Positions 34,852 to 49,800 are shown, numbered from the stretch's first letter. The stretch: DNA of 64,000 bases from Artemia franciscana (GCF_032884065.1 NC_088872.1:3720001-3784000); one strand, 5' to 3'. The notes: generated from the sequence alone by a model not told the origin. A program made the numbers and translations.

Positions 34852-37800
34852 CTGGAAAGAAAACACCTATTAAAGAAGCTTTTGTCGAAGTTTCCTGGGA
34901 TAGCTTTATTTTTAAATACACACCAACTTCAAACACTAGATACATGTCAGTAGGTTGTCCTGCGTTTAAAAAAATGATATGCGTCAAATTGTGTCAGGCT
35001 ATTTTGAGGGAGAACATGATTGTTGGTCCTACGATTCATGACCTCTTTCCTTTATTTTAATGAGTCATTTTATGATAAACTTAGCTGTAATTAATTATGT
35101 TCTGCCATCTCCATAGTTTTTTCTTGAGTACTTTATAATGTATATAACCAACCCCAGCTCCCCATTGCACTTCCTAGCTGAAGGGCCACGAAACGGAGAT
35201 CAGCACAATCGGTTTGGACCATAGGGGTCCTGTGTCGTCTTACCTACTGACTTATTACTTACTTTATGCTGTATAAGAGATACTTTCAATGTGATTCCTA
35301 GGGATTGCCTAATTTCAATATCGTGTACACCTGAAAACACATGCCACATGTTCCACGAAGTATGTCATACAGATAGAGGACATGTGTTCGTGGCAAAAAT
35401 TTGCCACTCGCTGTGGAATACAACGTTGCGTGCCGCTGATGGGCCGCTCGTTGCGTGATCCAAAATGTACAACAAGGATTGGAGAGCGGAGAGATCCTTC
35501 TGTATTTTTATGTCTATTACTATGTCAAAACCTTGAGAAAAAGGTATATGAAATGATTCGCACATTGAATCGTTTTTGTGAAGCACACCAATATTTTCCT
35601 TTGTAAATGTTTCAGGTGGAAAAAAAGTTTGCCAAAGTTGCAAAAGTTGGGTGAAGAGCGTATTAGTTATGTAAGCGCCGTGAAAACCCTGACACTTTGT
35701 TCAAAATGAATATGCTTTAAATAACCATACTTACTAATAGTATTTTAAGTATCATACAAGTAAGTACAATTTTAATATATTGTCGAGACAGGAAAAACAT
35801 GGGAAATTCCAATGTACATTAAGGTTTTTGTGTTGCAATAGCCTAATTGTAAGGCATCGTAAATTTAATGATAGTAGACGAAAAACTTTTGACAATTCCA
35901 AATTATTCCTCCCAAATGGAATTTGGAAATAAGTTGCGTTCTAACTGCCGACTTGTTAACATTTACGGGTAATTTAGGTAATGGTCCTGAATCGTCCAAT
36001 TCTCATATTTAAAGTTGAGTAAATTATTTAAATCAATCAAGGTACTTGTTAATTATTCAGAACCAACTCAAGTTCTTGGTCTGAATTTAAGACTGAGAAA
36101 ACCAGTTTCATAGCCACAAAGGTAAATGACGGGTGACAGAATGAATTGGAATTATATAATTTGGGCTATTTATTTGCACATTAGAATGTGGGGTGGATGT
36201 TGGTAAAGCATAGTGGGTCTACCTTTAAAATGTTTTAGCTACAATTATTCTACATATTATGAAGTAAGAATCGTTTTCCATTTTCACATTGTCCAAATAC
36301 TTTACCCCCATCCCTCAATGCGTAAATATGTAGCTAAAATTATACAAGTCCAATGCATACTGTCATCCATCATTTATCTTTGTGTTTATGAAACAGGTTT
36401 TCTCATATCAAGAACTTGAGTGTGTTCTCAACAATTAAGAAGTGCTATAATCAATTTACAATGCAGAAGCATCCAGAAAGTATCCAGCCCTGCTATTACT
36501 ACTGCTACCCCTACTCAGCGTAGCGAGCGTGGTCCACATGTGATGCGATCATTTTAAAATCATAACACACAATAATTGACGTATTGGACCAGAGTTCCTG
36601 TGTACTCAGAGGCGCCATTTGGGCCAAATCTTGGGGTAGGCATGGGGCATTTGACAGAACTTGAGACTTTTATAATGAATCTAACATACTTTCAAAGTTT
36701 ACAATGATTAATAGCAAATAGCGTAATTACCCCAAGGGTCGTCAGGTAATTACGCTCTTTGGCTAATGGGCGTGCAGTTAGTTCAAATCATTTGAACAGA
36801 ATGGACTATGTTGGACATAATGGACAATTATGGCTGGAAAAGGGCCCTTTGTGGTGGAAGCTTGGGCCCACTGGAAAATCTGGGGTTGGCATTTGCCCAC
36901 CCCTGACCCCCCCCCCCCCCCCAAATGGCGCCTCTGTGCGCACTGTCAAGTGAATGTGCTTGTATGGTGGGTTTTAGAAACTACAAGATCTGTTGCAAAA
37001 TTGAACCAACAGTAGCTTGAAATGGCTTTTCATAGGATGTAAATGTTTGCATGATATCACTTTCACCTAATCGGAGGTGTTTTCCGCTGATGTAAATTAA
37101 TTGAAAGGGGAAGTGGTATTTTATCCCTTTAGTCAAAGTGTCAGTGACAGACAATGAAAACTACTCTTTCTCTAGTAAAATCAAAATTCCACGCTACTGT
37201 TTGTTCAAATTTGAGATAGATGGTTAAATGTTGAAATAGATTGTCGAAATAATGATGCCGAGAGGTAACACAAATAAGAAAAATGGACCACGTTCCCCAC
37301 CCTGGTACTATATTTACTCCTATAACGATTAACCCTACCGTAACTTAAAGTAATAGGTATTAGTCATGATAGATATATTAGTGCTATCAATGATTAGTAG
37401 ATGTATATACTTACCAGGACTAATATATACTAGTGTTACCGCTTCAAGTAGCCGTAGCCGATATTCCTACGATAGCTATTCCCACTGCAACTCGTCCTAC
37501 TACAAATACACCATACCATGATAACTCATATAAAGATTGTTACTAAATAATGCAATACAGCGCCTCAAAACAGTACTTTAGTCGAAAGGTGGACATGCAA
37601 CCCAATGTTTAAGTTAGAATTAGGCAAAGCTTTTTACTTTGTAAGGCTGGAAGGTTGAAATGGGAGCCATTGGATTCTGTGGTTCCATAGTATAGGTGAT
37701 ACTCTAACTTCTTTGGAAACTTTTAGGGGCATGCAACACTATTCTTCTTTGCTTTGATTTCTGTCCATTTTAAATATTGCATGGGCTGGGGAATTTTCTA

Positions 37801-40800
37801 TTTATTTTGGGTTATTTTTCATTTTACAGTTTTCTTTTGTTTTGTATTTTCAAAGCTTAACTTCTAACATTAACTGCGCTTTTTTTTCGGTTTAGGGGGG
37901 AGAGTTGAGGGGGGGGATTACGTGGGAGGATATTTCCATGGAGGAACTTCTCATGAAGGAAGAGAATTTCAATGAAGGGGGCGCAGGATTTTCTAGCATT
38001 ATTTGAAAAAAAATAAAAAAATAAATATAAAAAGTTTTTTCCTACTGAAAGTAAGGAGCAGCATTAAAACTTAAAACGAACAAAATTATTACGCATATGA
38101 GGGATTTACCTCTTCGTTATACCTCACTCTTTACGCTAAAGTATTTTTAGTAATTTCAACTATTTATTCTATGGCCTTTGTGATTCAGAGATCATTCTTA
38201 AGGAATTGGGACAAAATTTAAGCTTTAGTGTAAAGAGCGAGGTATCGAAGAGGGTTAAACCCCCTCATATACGCAATAAAAACTTACGAATATAGAAGTT
38301 CGTTACGTAAGTTAGTTCGTAAGTTATGTATATTTTTTACCTAAGAAACGTTAGTAAAAGATTAAAAGTTCTAGTTGCTTCTTTAAGTGATCAATAAATT
38401 GGAGGGCAACTAGGCCTCCTCCCTTGCTCCTTTTTCTCAAAATCTTCCGATTAATTGCATTTAACTAATGTGCAAATTTCATTTTAATTATTTATTTGTG
38501 GAGAGCCAAGATCAAAACATGCATTAATTCAAAAAGCGTCCAGAAATTGAATAAAAAAAACATATTTTTTAAAATGAAAGTAAGGAGCAGCATTAAAACT
38601 TAAAACGAACAGAAGTTGTTCCGTATATAAAAGGGGCTTTTCCTCCTCAACGCCCTGCTCTTTACGCTAAAGTTCGACTCTTTCCCTTAACTCTACCTTT
38701 TAAAACAGTAAGAAACTTTAGCGTAAAGAGCGGGGCACTGAGGAGGAAAAGCCCCTTACATATACGGAGTAATTTCTGTTCGTTTTAAGTTTTAATATTG
38801 CTCCTTACTTTCATTTTAAAAAACTTGTTTTTTTTATTTAATTCCGTACAAGAGGGATTGCGCCCTCCTTACACTAAAGTTTGACTGTTTGTTCCAACGT
38901 TTTTAAAACGACTACTAAAACATAGGGGCTGTTTAATTAAAATAGAAATATTTTTAAAGGGGTTAACAGCTTTAGCGTAAAAGGCATGGTATTGAGGAGG
39001 GGGTAACCCTTCACAAACGGAATAATTTCTGTTCGCTTAGAGTTTTAATGTTATTCCTTACTTTCAAAAAAAAAAAAAACTTAATTTCTGTTCCATTTTT
39101 AAATAAGGCGGGTAAATCTGGCTCTCCCTCCATGAATTATACACCCCTCATTGGAAACTCCTCCGGAAAAATTTATTCCAACGTGAGATAAAACCCCGTA
39201 AATTTCCCTCCAGATAGTTCGATTCTCGCTGAAAATCCCCCTCCCCGTTAAATTTCTTGTGGACGATTCAGCCTGAAAATTATCCTTAGTAAGAATTTTG
39301 CATAAGAATTGTGTCAAATGGCCAAAATTTTCCTTGGAAAACTGTCCTCCCCCCGAACTTCTTAACTTAAAGGCCCCTCCCACCGACTTTGGGGGGTCAT
39401 TTAACCCCAAAAGACATAACTTTTAGATTTTCAACTATATTGATCAAAACTACTATCTGAAAATTTTGATCAGATCACTTTGAGAAAAAATAGGTGTGGA
39501 AGGGGGGCCGGTTGCCCTCCAATCCTTTTTGTCACTTAAAAAGACACTATTACTTTTAATTTCCGTTTGAAAGTGCAATCTCCCGATATTTTTGAGCCAT
39601 TATTTCAATACGATCACCCGAGAGAAAAAAAAAATCAAAAACAAACAGACACGCATCCGTAATCTGTCTTCTGGCAAAAATGTCAAAATTCCGCATTTCT
39701 TTATGTAGGAGCTTGAAGGTACGCTGAACCTGACGGTGTGATATTCATCAAGATCCTTTAATTGTAGGGGATGTTTCTCTCCTAATTCAAAAAGCAGGCA
39801 AATTTGCTCAAAATCGTAATCTTTGATGGGTAACACTAAACTTTGTGTCATAGCCATTTTATATTTTAAACTAAATAGAGTACGTAGCGACGAAGACCAC
39901 ACTGCCTTTCCATCACAAACACCAAAAACATGAAGAGCAATAGGGAATTTCTCAAGACAGTGGAAAAGAAATTGGAAACACCAAAGCTCTGAATTCTAAT
40001 ATTACTTCTGTTTCTTTTGATTCTGCTTAAAGCAGCCATGTTTTTGAAAATCCTAGCACAAAATACTTTTTGAAGAATCTGCCATTATTAGTAAGGATCT
40101 AGGCATAAAGCAAGTAGTTCGAGAAGCAATTGAAATCAGACGTAACCTTAATAATAATATTTCTTTAAATAGGGATTTAGGAGAATGTTCACTAAATGCT
40201 CTACACACAAATTTAATTAAAAATGACCTTACGAAATATCATAAAAAAAAACAATAGATATTAACACAGAACCTGCAACAAATAGACCTATGAGATCAGG
40301 AGCGAAAAAAGCTAGGCTGGCATTAAAAACATGTTTTTAAATCATTCTCTTTCATTTCAACGAATTGCGTCGTTTCATCACAATTTATTTATCAGTCCTG
40401 GTTGAGCTTCGCTGTGGTAAGGATGCTGGGACTGTTTTGAAAAACTGTTCATTTTAGTTTTATTGATTTTATCCTCTTGTAAGTTGTTTCTTTTTATATT
40501 TTTCTTTATTGCTGAGGACAGCCCTTGGACATAGGGCCGAAATATTCATTCTAATTTGTTTCCTACTGTCTTGAGAAATTCCCTATTGTTCTTTCTGTTT
40601 TTGGTGTTTGTAAAAAGAGTACCGTCTTGAAAAGGACGTTTTAATATTTCCTGTTTATTCCATTTATTATATACGCTTGTACATATTCTGTTTACCCTCC
40701 TTTTCAAAAAGAAAAGTTTAAAAGCTTTGAAGAAGTAGATTATCTCCAACGGGCGAAGATATGGATACGACTTTTAGTATGACAGCAACGACATCTGAAT

Positions 40801-43800
40801 CAGAGTCGGCAGAAAGGGCATATTTGTAATTTTTGAGGTAGTTGCGCATTCCAATTTTCAAATTGACACTTTTTTAAGGTAGGGGTGTGGGTTTTGTTTA
40901 TTTGGGCTATTTTTGCAAGGAAAATAGCACTTTCAGTGCTTTTTCACTTTCATTGCGCCGCAATTTTAAGCCACACATCTGGCAACACTAATTTAAACTA
41001 TATTTCATTTTGTTTTGTCATAATCAAACAGTTCGTGGTAACGAACTGTAGTAAGGAGCGATCCGGCTCAATAGTAACCAAAACTCTAAAAAATTGAATT
41101 TTGATATCAATAGCTACATCAAAAGAATCGCATTTTAATGCTGATTTTAAATATACAAGTTTCATCAAGTTTAGTCTTACCCATCAAAAGTTACGAGCCT
41201 GAGAAAATTTGCCTTATTTAGGAAAATAGGGGGAAACGCCCCCTAAATCTTAACGAAAATGACACCATCAGATTCAGCGTATCAGAGAACCCTACAGCAG
41301 AAGTTTCAAGCTCCTATCTACAAAAATGTGGAATTTTGAATTTTTTGCCAGAAGACAAATCACGGGTGCGTGTTTATTTGTTTTTTTTTTTTGTTTTTTT
41401 TTCCCAGGGGTCATCGTATCGACCAAGTGGTCCTAGAATGTCGCAAGAGGGCTCATTCTAACGGAAATGAAAAGTTCTAGTGCCCTTTTTAAGTTACCAA
41501 AAAAATTGGAGGGCACCTAGGCCCCCTCCCACGCTCATTTTTTCTCCAAAGTCAACAGATCAAAATTTTGAGATAGCCATTTTGTTCCGCATAGTCAAAA
41601 ACCATAATAACTATGTCTTTGGGAATGACTTACTCCCCCAAAGTCCCTGGGGGTGGGGCTGCAACTTACAAACTTCGACCAGTGTTTACATATAATAATG
41701 GTTATTGGGAAGTGTACAGTCGGTTTCAGGGGATTTTTTTTGGTTTTGGGGGTGGGGTTGAGGGGAGGGGGCTATGTGAGAGGATCTTTCCATGGAGAAA
41801 TGTGTCATGGGGGAACAGAAATTCAATGAAAAGGGCGCAGGATTTTCTAAAATTACTATAAAAAAAACAATGAAAAAATAAACATGGAAAATTTTTTTTC
41901 AATTGAAAGTAAAGAGTAGCATTGAAACTTAAAACGAACAGAGATTATTACGCATGTGAGGGGTTCTAAAAATACTTTAGCATAAAGAGCGAGGTATTTA
42001 GGAGGAGATAAATACCTCGCTCTTTATGCTATAGTATTTTTAGTAATTTCAACTATTCATTCTACGGCCTTTCTGATTCAGGGGTCATTCTTAAAGAATT
42101 GGGACAAAACTTGCGATTTAGTGTAAAGAACGAGGTATTAACGAGGGTACAAACCCTCTCATATACATAATAAAAATTAAAGAATATAAAAGTTTGTTAC
42201 GTAAGATAATTCTTAAGTTACGTATATTTTTTACTAATAGAAAAATTCGTTAAAAATAAAAATTTATAGTTGCCTTTTTATGTAACCGAAAAATTGCATG
42301 GCAACTAGGCCTCCTTTCCCATCCCTTATTTCTCAAAATCGTCTGATCAAAACTAAGAGAAAGCCATTTAGCCAAAAAAGGAATTAATATGCAAATTTCA
42401 TTTTAATAATTTATGTGTGGAGAGCCAAAATCAAACATGCATTAATTCAAAAACGTTCAGAAATTACATAAAAAAAAACTAGTTTTTTTAACTGAAAGTA
42501 AGGAGCGACATTAAAACTTAAAACGAACAGAAATTACTCCGTATATGAAATGGGTTGTCCCCTCCGCAATCCCTCGCTCTTTACGCTAAAGTTTGACTCT
42601 TTGCCACAATTCTGCTTTTTAATACAATTAAAAGCTTTAGCGTAAAGAGCGAGGGATTGCGGAGGGGACAACCCATTTCATATACGGAGTAATTTCTGTT
42701 CGCTCCTTACTTTCAGTTAAAAAAACTAGTTTTTTTTTATGTAATCTTTACAAGCGGTAGAGCTGAATTCGAGTAATTTCTCATTACGACAGCCAACATG
42801 AAAACAGAATATAAAAAAAATCAGTTGTTACGGATTTTTATTTTCTGGAGTACCTCTTCAAACTATTGTATATATTTAAAAAATTTTCCCATTAAATCTA
42901 TATTTGCTATGAGATTTTATATTTGTTTGTAATATGTCGTAAATGTTGAAATATTAATTGTTTATGGACACAATATATTATTGTTTATATTTAGACTAAA
43001 TATAATAAATTTGTATTTAGTCTCATCGTATTATGAGCAATTTTTTCCATATGATAAGATAAACAAATCAATTCAATTATTATTATTATAGTTTAATTTT
43101 TATTTCAACGCTTTGGAATTTGGGAACATTAAAAGACTCAGCAAATGCCATAGACAATAAATTATTATAGGAATTTGGGATGAAGCTCATGGGTCAGAGG
43201 TTGGAAAGTCATATTTCTTGTTTCAATTGTCATTGATTGGAGGATAGCTATCCTTCTTTTCATCCCCTTTTTATCCCTATGTATCAATAGGAAATGTTTA
43301 CAAATTACCTGCATTGTTCGATCCTTATAGTCTGAGTATATTTGCTGTAGTTATCCTCATAGTTGACTATTATTCGCCACTTCCCCTCTGAGTTGATGGC
43401 TCTCAAAGGTCTGCCGTAAATGGTGTCACTTGGGCACAAATATGTTTCTTCCTAAGAGAAGGGACAAGTCAGAATACAAATAGATAGATAATAATAAACA
43501 GAAATAAATAAGTAATAAGAAACATAAAACCAAACAAATTACAGAATATCCCAATCATTTGTTCACAACTATGATTCTTCCTATGAAGGTGGAAGGATCA
43601 GAAACAGAAACTAAAATATGAGATACTTTCGAAAAGAAATTGAAATAGATGGATATTAATAAACAAATTAAATAAAGAATAAGAAATAAGAAAAAAACTA
43701 ACATGAACTTCAAAAGCATTGGATTTTTATGAATTTCAAATATGCAAATTCACTTTAAGTTTAGAATTAGTTATCAAAAGTTACGAACCTGAAATAACTT

Positions 43801-46800
43801 GTTTAACTTGTAGATAAAGGGAAAACCCTGAAACAGGGATTGATCTTGATAAAAATTAAACAAAAAATTTTTTTTTAACTGAAAGTAAGGAGCGACATTA
43901 AAACTTAAAACGAACAGAAATTACCCTGTATATGAAAGGGGGTGCTCCCTCTTCAACGCCCTGCTCTCTCCACTAAAGTTTGACTCTTTCTCTCAACTCT
44001 ACTTTTTAAAACAGTAAAATCTTTAGCGTAAAGAGCAGGGCATTGAAGAGGAAATTTGTTACATAAGTTAATGCGTAAGTTACGTATATTTTTTACCAAT
44101 GAAAATGTTTGTAAAAAATTAAAAGTTCTAGTTGCCTTCTCAAGCAGTCTAAAAATTGGAGGGCAACTAGGCCTCCGCACTCGCTCCTATTTTCTCAAAT
44201 TTTCCAATTATTTGCAATTAATTAATATGCAAATTTCGTTTTAATTATTTATGTGCAGAGAGCCAAGATCAAAACATGCATTAATTCAAAAACGTCCAGA
44301 AATTAAATAAAAAATAAGTTTTTTTTTTTTTTAATGAAGGTAAGGAGTATCATTAAAACTTAAAACGAACAGAGATTACTCCGTATATGAAAGGTGCTTT
44401 TCCTCCTCAACGCCCCACTCTTTACACTAAAGTTTCTTACTGTTTTAAAAGGTAGAGTTAAGAGAAAGAGTCGAACTTTAGCGTAAAGAGCGGGGCAATG
44501 AGGAGAAAAAGCCCCTTTTATATACGGAGTAATTTCTGGCCGTTTTAAGTTTTAATGTTGCTCCTTACTTTCATTAAAAAAAAACTTATCTTTTTTATTT
44601 AATTGTTTGAAGGAGCAATTGTCAGTGCTGCTAAGGTTTCACTGGACTTCAAAACTTACTCATCCCCTCAGATATTCAAAATTAAAGAAGAACTTGAATA
44701 ATAATGACAATAATAATAAAGTGCTTGAGTTGGATCAAAATTATTTTTTCATTAGAAAATTTTACATTAGTCTGACAGAAATACAATGTATTACTTTTTT
44801 GTATAAGAAATTTTTGATGTTTATTAAATTTTCAATTAAATATTCCCCCTCAACCCCTTTTTTCTATGGTCGTTCTGCTGTTTATTAGTTTTTTGCCGTC
44901 TTTTGCTTTTTGCTGGGATGTCAGCCCGCTCGTTCTTAATTTTAATTAAATAAAAAAAGACAATTTCTTTTTTTTAACAGCAAGTAAGGAGTGACATTGA
45001 AACTGAAAACGAACAAAAATGATTACTTATATGAAAGGAGCTGTCCCCTCCTCAACGCCCCGCTCTTTATTCTAAAGTTTGACTCTTTGTCACAACTCTG
45101 CTTCTTAAAACAATTAAAAAACTTTAGCGTAAAGAGTGAGGAGTTGAGGAGAACCCCTTTCATATATGGAATTATTTCTGTTTATTTTCAGTTTTAATGA
45201 CGCTCTTTACTTGCAGTTAAAAAACTTGCTTTTTTTATTTAATTTCTGAGCATTTTTGAATTAATGCATGTTTTGATTTGACCCACTGAACATGAATAAA
45301 TAAACCAAAACTTGCATATTAATTTTTTTTTTGCTGAATGGATTTATCAGAGTTTTGATCGAACAATCTTGATAAGAAAAGGGGTGAGGGAGGAGGCCAA
45401 GTTACCCTCCAATTTGTTTTTACTTAAAAGTGCAACAAGATTTTATTTTTTTTTACGAACGTTTTTGTTAGTAATAAATATACGTACCTTTCGAATGAAC
45501 TTACGTAAAAAACTAATATAGTAAGAAACTAAAACTAATATACCTCGCTCTTTACACTAAAGCTTGAATTTTCTTCCCAAATCCTTAAGAATGACCTCTG
45601 AATCACACTTTAGCGTAAAGAGCAAGGTATTGTGGAGGAGAGGAACCCCCTTATATGCGTAATATTCAATGTTCGTTTTAAGTTTTAATGCTGCTCAGTA
45701 CTCCCAGTTGGAAAAAAGTTATTTATTTTCTTATTGTTTTTTTTTTTAAATAGTGCTAGAAAATCCTGCGCAACCTTCACGGAAATTCTCTTCCCTCCTG
45801 AAAAACTCCTCCATGGAAAACCTCCCACGAAGAACCATGGAGCTTGAAATCCTACAGTATGGTTCTCTGATACGCTGAATCTGATGGTGTGATTTTGGTT
45901 AAGATTCTATGACTTTTAGGGGGTGTTTCCCGCTATTTTCTAAAACATGGTAAGTTTTTTTTCAGGCTCGTAACTTTTGATGGGCAAGACTAAACTTGAT
46001 GTAAACTTATATATTTAAAATCAGCATTGAAAATTCCGTTTTTAGAGTTTTGGTTACTATTGAGCCGGGTCGCTCCTTCGTTATTACAAATTATTTGATT
46101 ATATGTTTACTTTCTAATATTTGGGCGTCTGCTTGATGAAACAGCTGATATTGGTAAGTCTGCAACCAAATCCAAATTTGAGGCAAATTTTGCTCTTACC
46201 TAAACATTAAGATAAACCTAGAATATAACTATATTGAATTTCCATAAAGGATTCTGCTTGTTCTTGTCCTCTCAAATAGAAAAATCATAAAGAAGCAGGT
46301 GTTCAGGTCTTCAAGGTTCAAGCATCGTAAAATATAAAAAAAAAAATTCAAAATAAACCAGAGTTTTAAGGGCAAGCTCCAGATCAAATAAATAGGATAT
46401 ACACGTTTGCTTAATTGTAAGTTTACATTCAGACAGTCCTTTTTTCTCACACTTATTTCTGGCAATGAAAAACAGTTGATAGTTTTAGCTGCAAATAAGG
46501 AAGCTATTTTATCTTTATCTTGCACGTGTAAGCAGTAACTTCACTTAAATGCCATGATAAAATCCTTCATGATAATGAATGATAATTAAGTGCAGGGGAA
46601 TCAATTAGGAAGGAGTTCATATAGTAGGTGTAATTTCTACCCTGTTTTCCCCACCTCCCCCTATATTTAGAAAATTATATTTTTTTGCCATTTTCATTAA
46701 ATTATGTAATTATTTATTTTCGTTGGAAAAAAAATCGTAAAAAAACAAAGTTGACCCCCTAGAACTTGAAAGGTATATTTTGCCCATTACATCCCTACAA

Positions 46801-49800
46801 TTTTACAGCAAAAACTAATACAAAAAACAGTACTAGGAGCAAAAATTTCCATGAGTACCCCGAAGAAAATGAAGAAATAGCTTACAAGGTCCTCAACAGT
46901 CTTTCACCTGCCATGAAATCAACAAACTTTATTATATAATTTGGATTCTCTAAGGAAATTAAGTATGGTCAGTTTTCAGTGAAGTGCTATTTCTTCAGAC
47001 TTGTACAAATACAATTTATTTGAACCAGTTTTGCATACATTCGGTGCGTAAACTGCGAAGCAATAACTTTTGTTCCTTTTAAGTTTTAACTCTGGTCTGT
47101 ACTTCTAACTTCTATCCAGCTTTTTTTTTTGAAAAATCATACGTTGTGTCTTTTTATATTAAATAAAAAAAACAAGTTTTTTTAACTGAAAGTAAGGAGC
47201 TACATTAAAACTTAAAACGCACAGAAATTACTTCGTATATGAAAGAGGCTGCTTCCTCATCAACGCCCCGTTCTTTACGCTAAAGATTGACTCTTTCTCT
47301 CAATTCTTCTTTTTAAAACAGTAAACAACTTTAGCGTAAAGAGCGGGGCGTTGATGAGGAAGCAGCCTCTTTCATATACGAAGTAATTTCTGTGCGTTTT
47401 AAGTTTTAATGTAGCTCCTTACTTTCAGTTAAAAAAACTTGTTTTTTTTTTATTTAATTTCTGAACGTTTTTGAATCAATGCATGTTTTGATTTTGGCTC
47501 TCCGCAGAGGAATAATCAAAACGAAATTTGCATATTATTTTTTTTTTGGCTAAATGGCTTTCTCATAATTTTGATCGAATGATTTTGAGAAAAAAAGAGC
47601 GGGGGACGAAGCCTAGTTACCCTCCGATTTTTTGGTTAAATAAAAAGGCAACTAGAACTTTTAATTTTTTACGAATCTTTTTATTGGTAAAAGATTTACG
47701 TAACTTATAAATTAGCTTACGTAAAGAACTTTTGTATTCTCATGTTTTTATTACATATATGAGGGGATTCGCCCCTTCGTCAGTACCTCGCTCTTTACAC
47801 TAAAGCTTAAATTTTATCCCAATTTATTAAGAATGACCCCTGAATCACAAAAGCCGTAGAATAAATAGTTGAAATTACTAAAAATACTTTAGCGTAAAGA
47901 GCGAGGTATTAGAAGGAGATGATCCCCTCATATGGGTAATAATTTCTGTTTGTTTTAAGTTTTATTGCTGTTCCTTATATCCAGCTTAAAAACCTTTTTC
48001 ACATTTATTTTTTAATTATTTTTTTTTAAATAATGCTAGTAAATCCTGCTCTCCCTTCATAGAAATTAACTTCTCCCATGACAAATTCTCGATGGAAAGT
48101 TCCCCCAGCATATCCCCCTCTTCTCAACCTTTCCCCCCAACCAAACAAAATCCTCCTGAAAACGCCTGTATACTTTCCAATAACCATTACTATATGTAAG
48201 CACAGGTCAAAGTTTGTAACTTGTTGCCCCTCCCACGGGGACTTTGGGGGAGTAAGTCGTCCCCAAAAACATAGTTATAAGGTTTTTCGACTAGGCTGAA
48301 TAAAATGGCTATCTCAGAATTTTGATCCGTTGACTTTGGGAAAATAATTAGCGTGGGAGGGGGCCTAGGTGCCCTCCAATTTTTTTGGTCACTTAAAAAG
48401 GGCACTAGAACTTTTCATTTCCGTTAGAATGAGCCCTCTTGCAACATTCTAGGACAACTGGGTCGATAAGATCACCCCTGGGAAAAAAAAAAAAAAACAA
48501 AAAACAAAAAAACAAATAAACACGCATCCGTGATCTGCCTTCTGGCAAAAAATGCAAAATTCCACATTTTTGTAGATAGGAGCTCGAAACTTCTACAGTA
48601 GGGTTCTCTGATACGCTGAATCTGATGGTGTGATTTTCGTTAAGATTCTATGACTTTTAGGGGGTGTTTCCCCCTATTTTCCAAAATAACGCAAATTTTC
48701 TCAGGCTCGTAACTTTTGATGGGTAAGACTAAACTATATGGGTAAGACTCCATTTTTTAGAGTTTTGGTTACTATTGAGCCGGGTCGCTCCTTACTACAG
48801 TTCGTTACCACGAACTGTTTGATTTATGAGTAGGCTACAAAGAACAAACCTTAAAAAGGATCTATATTTAACTTAGGTGATCTCTATAAAAAGTTATGTG
48901 CCTGAGAGTCTTTGCCTAATTTTGGAAAAAGGATGTAAATGCTCCCAAAAAGGCAAGTGAGCATGATTAAAATCACGCTATCAAATAAAGAATTTGCTGA
49001 GCTTTGATCAGATGAAAAGCATCTGAAGCTTTTCAGAGACATTTATACACAGTGATGGCGTATTTGTTCCTGAAAAATTACGTGTTTCATATTAGATAAA
49101 TGCACAATAATAAATGCATTAATTTTTAAAAGTTGATTCAGCGATGTTTAATAAATCATTGTACAGTAATTTGAAATTGCGCACGAGCAATTATGAAGGA
49201 GGGTTAATGGGTCATTGTGTAGGTGGAGGCGGAGGAGGTGCTTGATGCCTCAAGAATTATATTTTAATGCTCAAATGGGCTAGCTCTCTAGGGTCCTCCA
49301 AACGACAAAATAATGAAACCTGGCAGGGGGACGTAGAACTTGATTTCAAATCTGTCTTCATGCATGAATGTCGTCAGAAAAAGGACCAAGAGCAGTTAGA
49401 TTAACACTTAAATGAAAATACCGGAATTTTGTTTATTTTTCTTTTATATCACACACCTGGTTGTAATAAAGCATAAGTAAGGAGCATTCCCTGCTATTAC
49501 TAAAGTAGCTCCAAGAAAAGAAATTTTGATTAACAATATATGTATTAAAAGTATTAGGATTATTTCTTAGATATAAAACTCACTAAGATTGATTTTAATT
49601 ACCAAGAGTCATGAGTCTGAGAAAAAGGGAGGAATGCTTTCAAAAGACGAAGTGATTTGGAGGATAATTAAACCTTCGAAATTTAGCATATAAGACAACT
49701 TTTTTGTAAAGATTTCAAGCCCTTATCTAACAGAAATGTGACATTTTATTTTTCTTGAGAAGAATAGTCACGGATACGTATTTATTTGTTCATTTATGTG

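Noticed and set aside
35365-35643. Possible exon on either strand at a GC-richer island
   Set aside because: No family motif, no convincing splice borders, and the best frames are on opposite strands.
41024-42745. Cap-and-tail repeats as Helitrons
   Set aside because: They begin with TC and have a terminal palindrome, but the palindrome is at the TC end, no CTRR end follows a hairpin, and the flanking bases are not A/T-consistent.
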